Source: Flavobacterium sp.
GTDB lineage: Bacteria; Bacteroidota; Bacteroidia; Flavobacteriales; Flavobacteriaceae
NCBI GenBank assembly: GCA_012032075.1
Contig: JAAURU010000199.1
Coordinates: 1 to 6,888, forward strand
Direction of reading: 5' to 3'
Length of the DNA: 6,888 nt
In this document: positions 6,390 through 6,888 of the stretch, in pieces
Position numbering within the stretch: the stretch's first letter is position 1
Layout: the number at the start of each line of letters is the position of its first letter
Notes under the pieces: generated by a model
Told to the model about the DNA's origin: nothing
Database searches by the model: none
What the model saw: only the letters and a program-made list of their open reading frames with translations
Position numbers and translations under genes: made by a program

Positions 6390-6466
6390 TTTTGAGGGTG
6401 GAAATTAAGATTTATAAAGTCAGATTAAATTTTAAAAAATCAATGTCACCCATCTTCCCGCTTTCA

Positions 6467-6888
6467 TCATCGCGCACCAATCATTCTGCTTTCCGATTCC
6501 ATCTTTTCATTTAACCAATAATCACTATAAAAATTTGTGGATTGCATTAATTCCTCATGACTACCAGAAACTGCAATAGTCTTATCTTCTAAAACATAAA
6601 TCTTATCTGCTAAATGTTGCAAAGTATTCAATCGATGTGAAATGAAGAAGATAGCACAATTAGGTTTAATCTTTTTAAATAAATTCATAGTGAAATTTTC
6701 TGTGTTTCTATCCATAGCCGAAGTAACTTCATCTAGAATTAAAAATTGTGGCTTTTTATATAGCACTCTGGCTAATGCAATAATTTGTTTTTGACCACCA
6801 CTTAAATTAATGCCTTCTTCCCCAAGAATAGTAGCTATTCCCTGAGGTAGTTGATTAAAATAAGTTTCAAAACCGTCTCGGTTAAAAA
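6467..6888 (-). CDS. Exporter-type ABC transporter, C-terminal part of the nucleotide-binding domain (5' end outside window)
   Basis: The frame enters at the right edge reading FNRDGFETYFNQLPQGIATI and ends at TGA 6467-6469. It contains the ABC signature LSGGQKQ, then Walker B FLILDEVTSAMD with the catalytic Glu, and the switch-His motif FFISHRL. KIYVLEDKTIAVSGSHEELM follows, a typical end of an exporter ATPase. The order and wording fit transporters in which membrane and ATPase domains share one chain, such as the peptide or bacteriocin exporters (HlyB/ComA-like) common in Bacteroidota. The membrane part, Walker A and any peptidase domain lie beyond position 6888, so the cargo cannot be judged. 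The GTG at 6764-6766 is an internal Val of ARVLYKK and not a start. It is convergent with the 156-residue gene, and I see no clear terminator after it. Confidence 0.9.
   Translation of the reverse strand, partial: FNRDGFETYFNQLPQGIATILGEEGINLSGGQKQIIALARVLYKKPQFLILDEVTSAMDRNTENFTMNLFKKIKPNCAIFFISHRLNTLQHLADKIYVLEDKTIAVSGSHEELMQSTNFYSDYWLNEKMESESRMIGAR

Noticed and set aside
6467..6766. Separate small ATPase starting at the GTG at 6766
   Set aside because: The same frame is open to the window edge and upstream codes for the LSGGQKQ signature, so the GTG is an internal Val codon.

Overview
The window is AT-rich and looks like chromosomal DNA of a marine-type Flavobacteriaceae (Bacteroidota). 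I base this on low GC, A-rich leaders in place of most Shine-Dalgarno sites, one good Bacteroidota-type promoter (TTG, 20 bp spacer, TAGGTTTG), and proteins that resemble flavobacterial families. I cannot name a genus.

Positions 1-5209, minus strand, form a two-gene operon. The promoter-proximal gene (1114-5209) encodes a single-chain type IIG restriction-modification enzyme. It has an N-terminal PD-(D/E)XK nuclease, a helical connector, an Eco57I-like N6-adenine methyltransferase and a C-terminal target-recognition region. Two single-base deletions, near 3874-3878 and near 3698, split its reading frame into three pieces. Restoring both frames gives one protein of about 1365 residues. The methyltransferase is interrupted just before its catalytic NPPY motif by about 265 residues of a Y1/HUH, IS200-RAYT-like single-strand DNA nuclease domain. 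That domain keeps its HMH motif and a candidate catalytic tyrosine. It is itself split by a Ser/Thr-rich linker whose DNA holds a 20-bp perfect palindrome, a diverged second copy and 15-bp tandem repeats. The second gene (44-1111) starts 2 nt after the methylase stop, behind a strong Shine-Dalgarno. It encodes a pentapeptide-repeat protein with two C-terminal membrane helices, and it also appears to lose frame by one base near its end.

Positions 5210-5575 are a divergent intergenic region with the operon promoter. A 156-residue conserved-looking protein of unknown function follows on the plus strand (5576-6046), with a clear intrinsic terminator at 6077-6106.

Positions 6138-6389 hold twelve head-to-tail 21-bp units, each carrying a short palindrome centred on TTATTAA. 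The array sits between convergent genes and is probably not coding. From 6467 to the right edge is the 3' end, on the minus strand, of an exporter-type ABC transporter ATPase domain.

The most interesting element is the restriction-methylase with the built-in HUH nuclease and palindrome-bearing linker, coupled to a membrane pentapeptide protein. The second is the 21-bp palindromic array. The three single-base deletions in one short window suggest consensus sequencing error at least as strongly as true gene decay.
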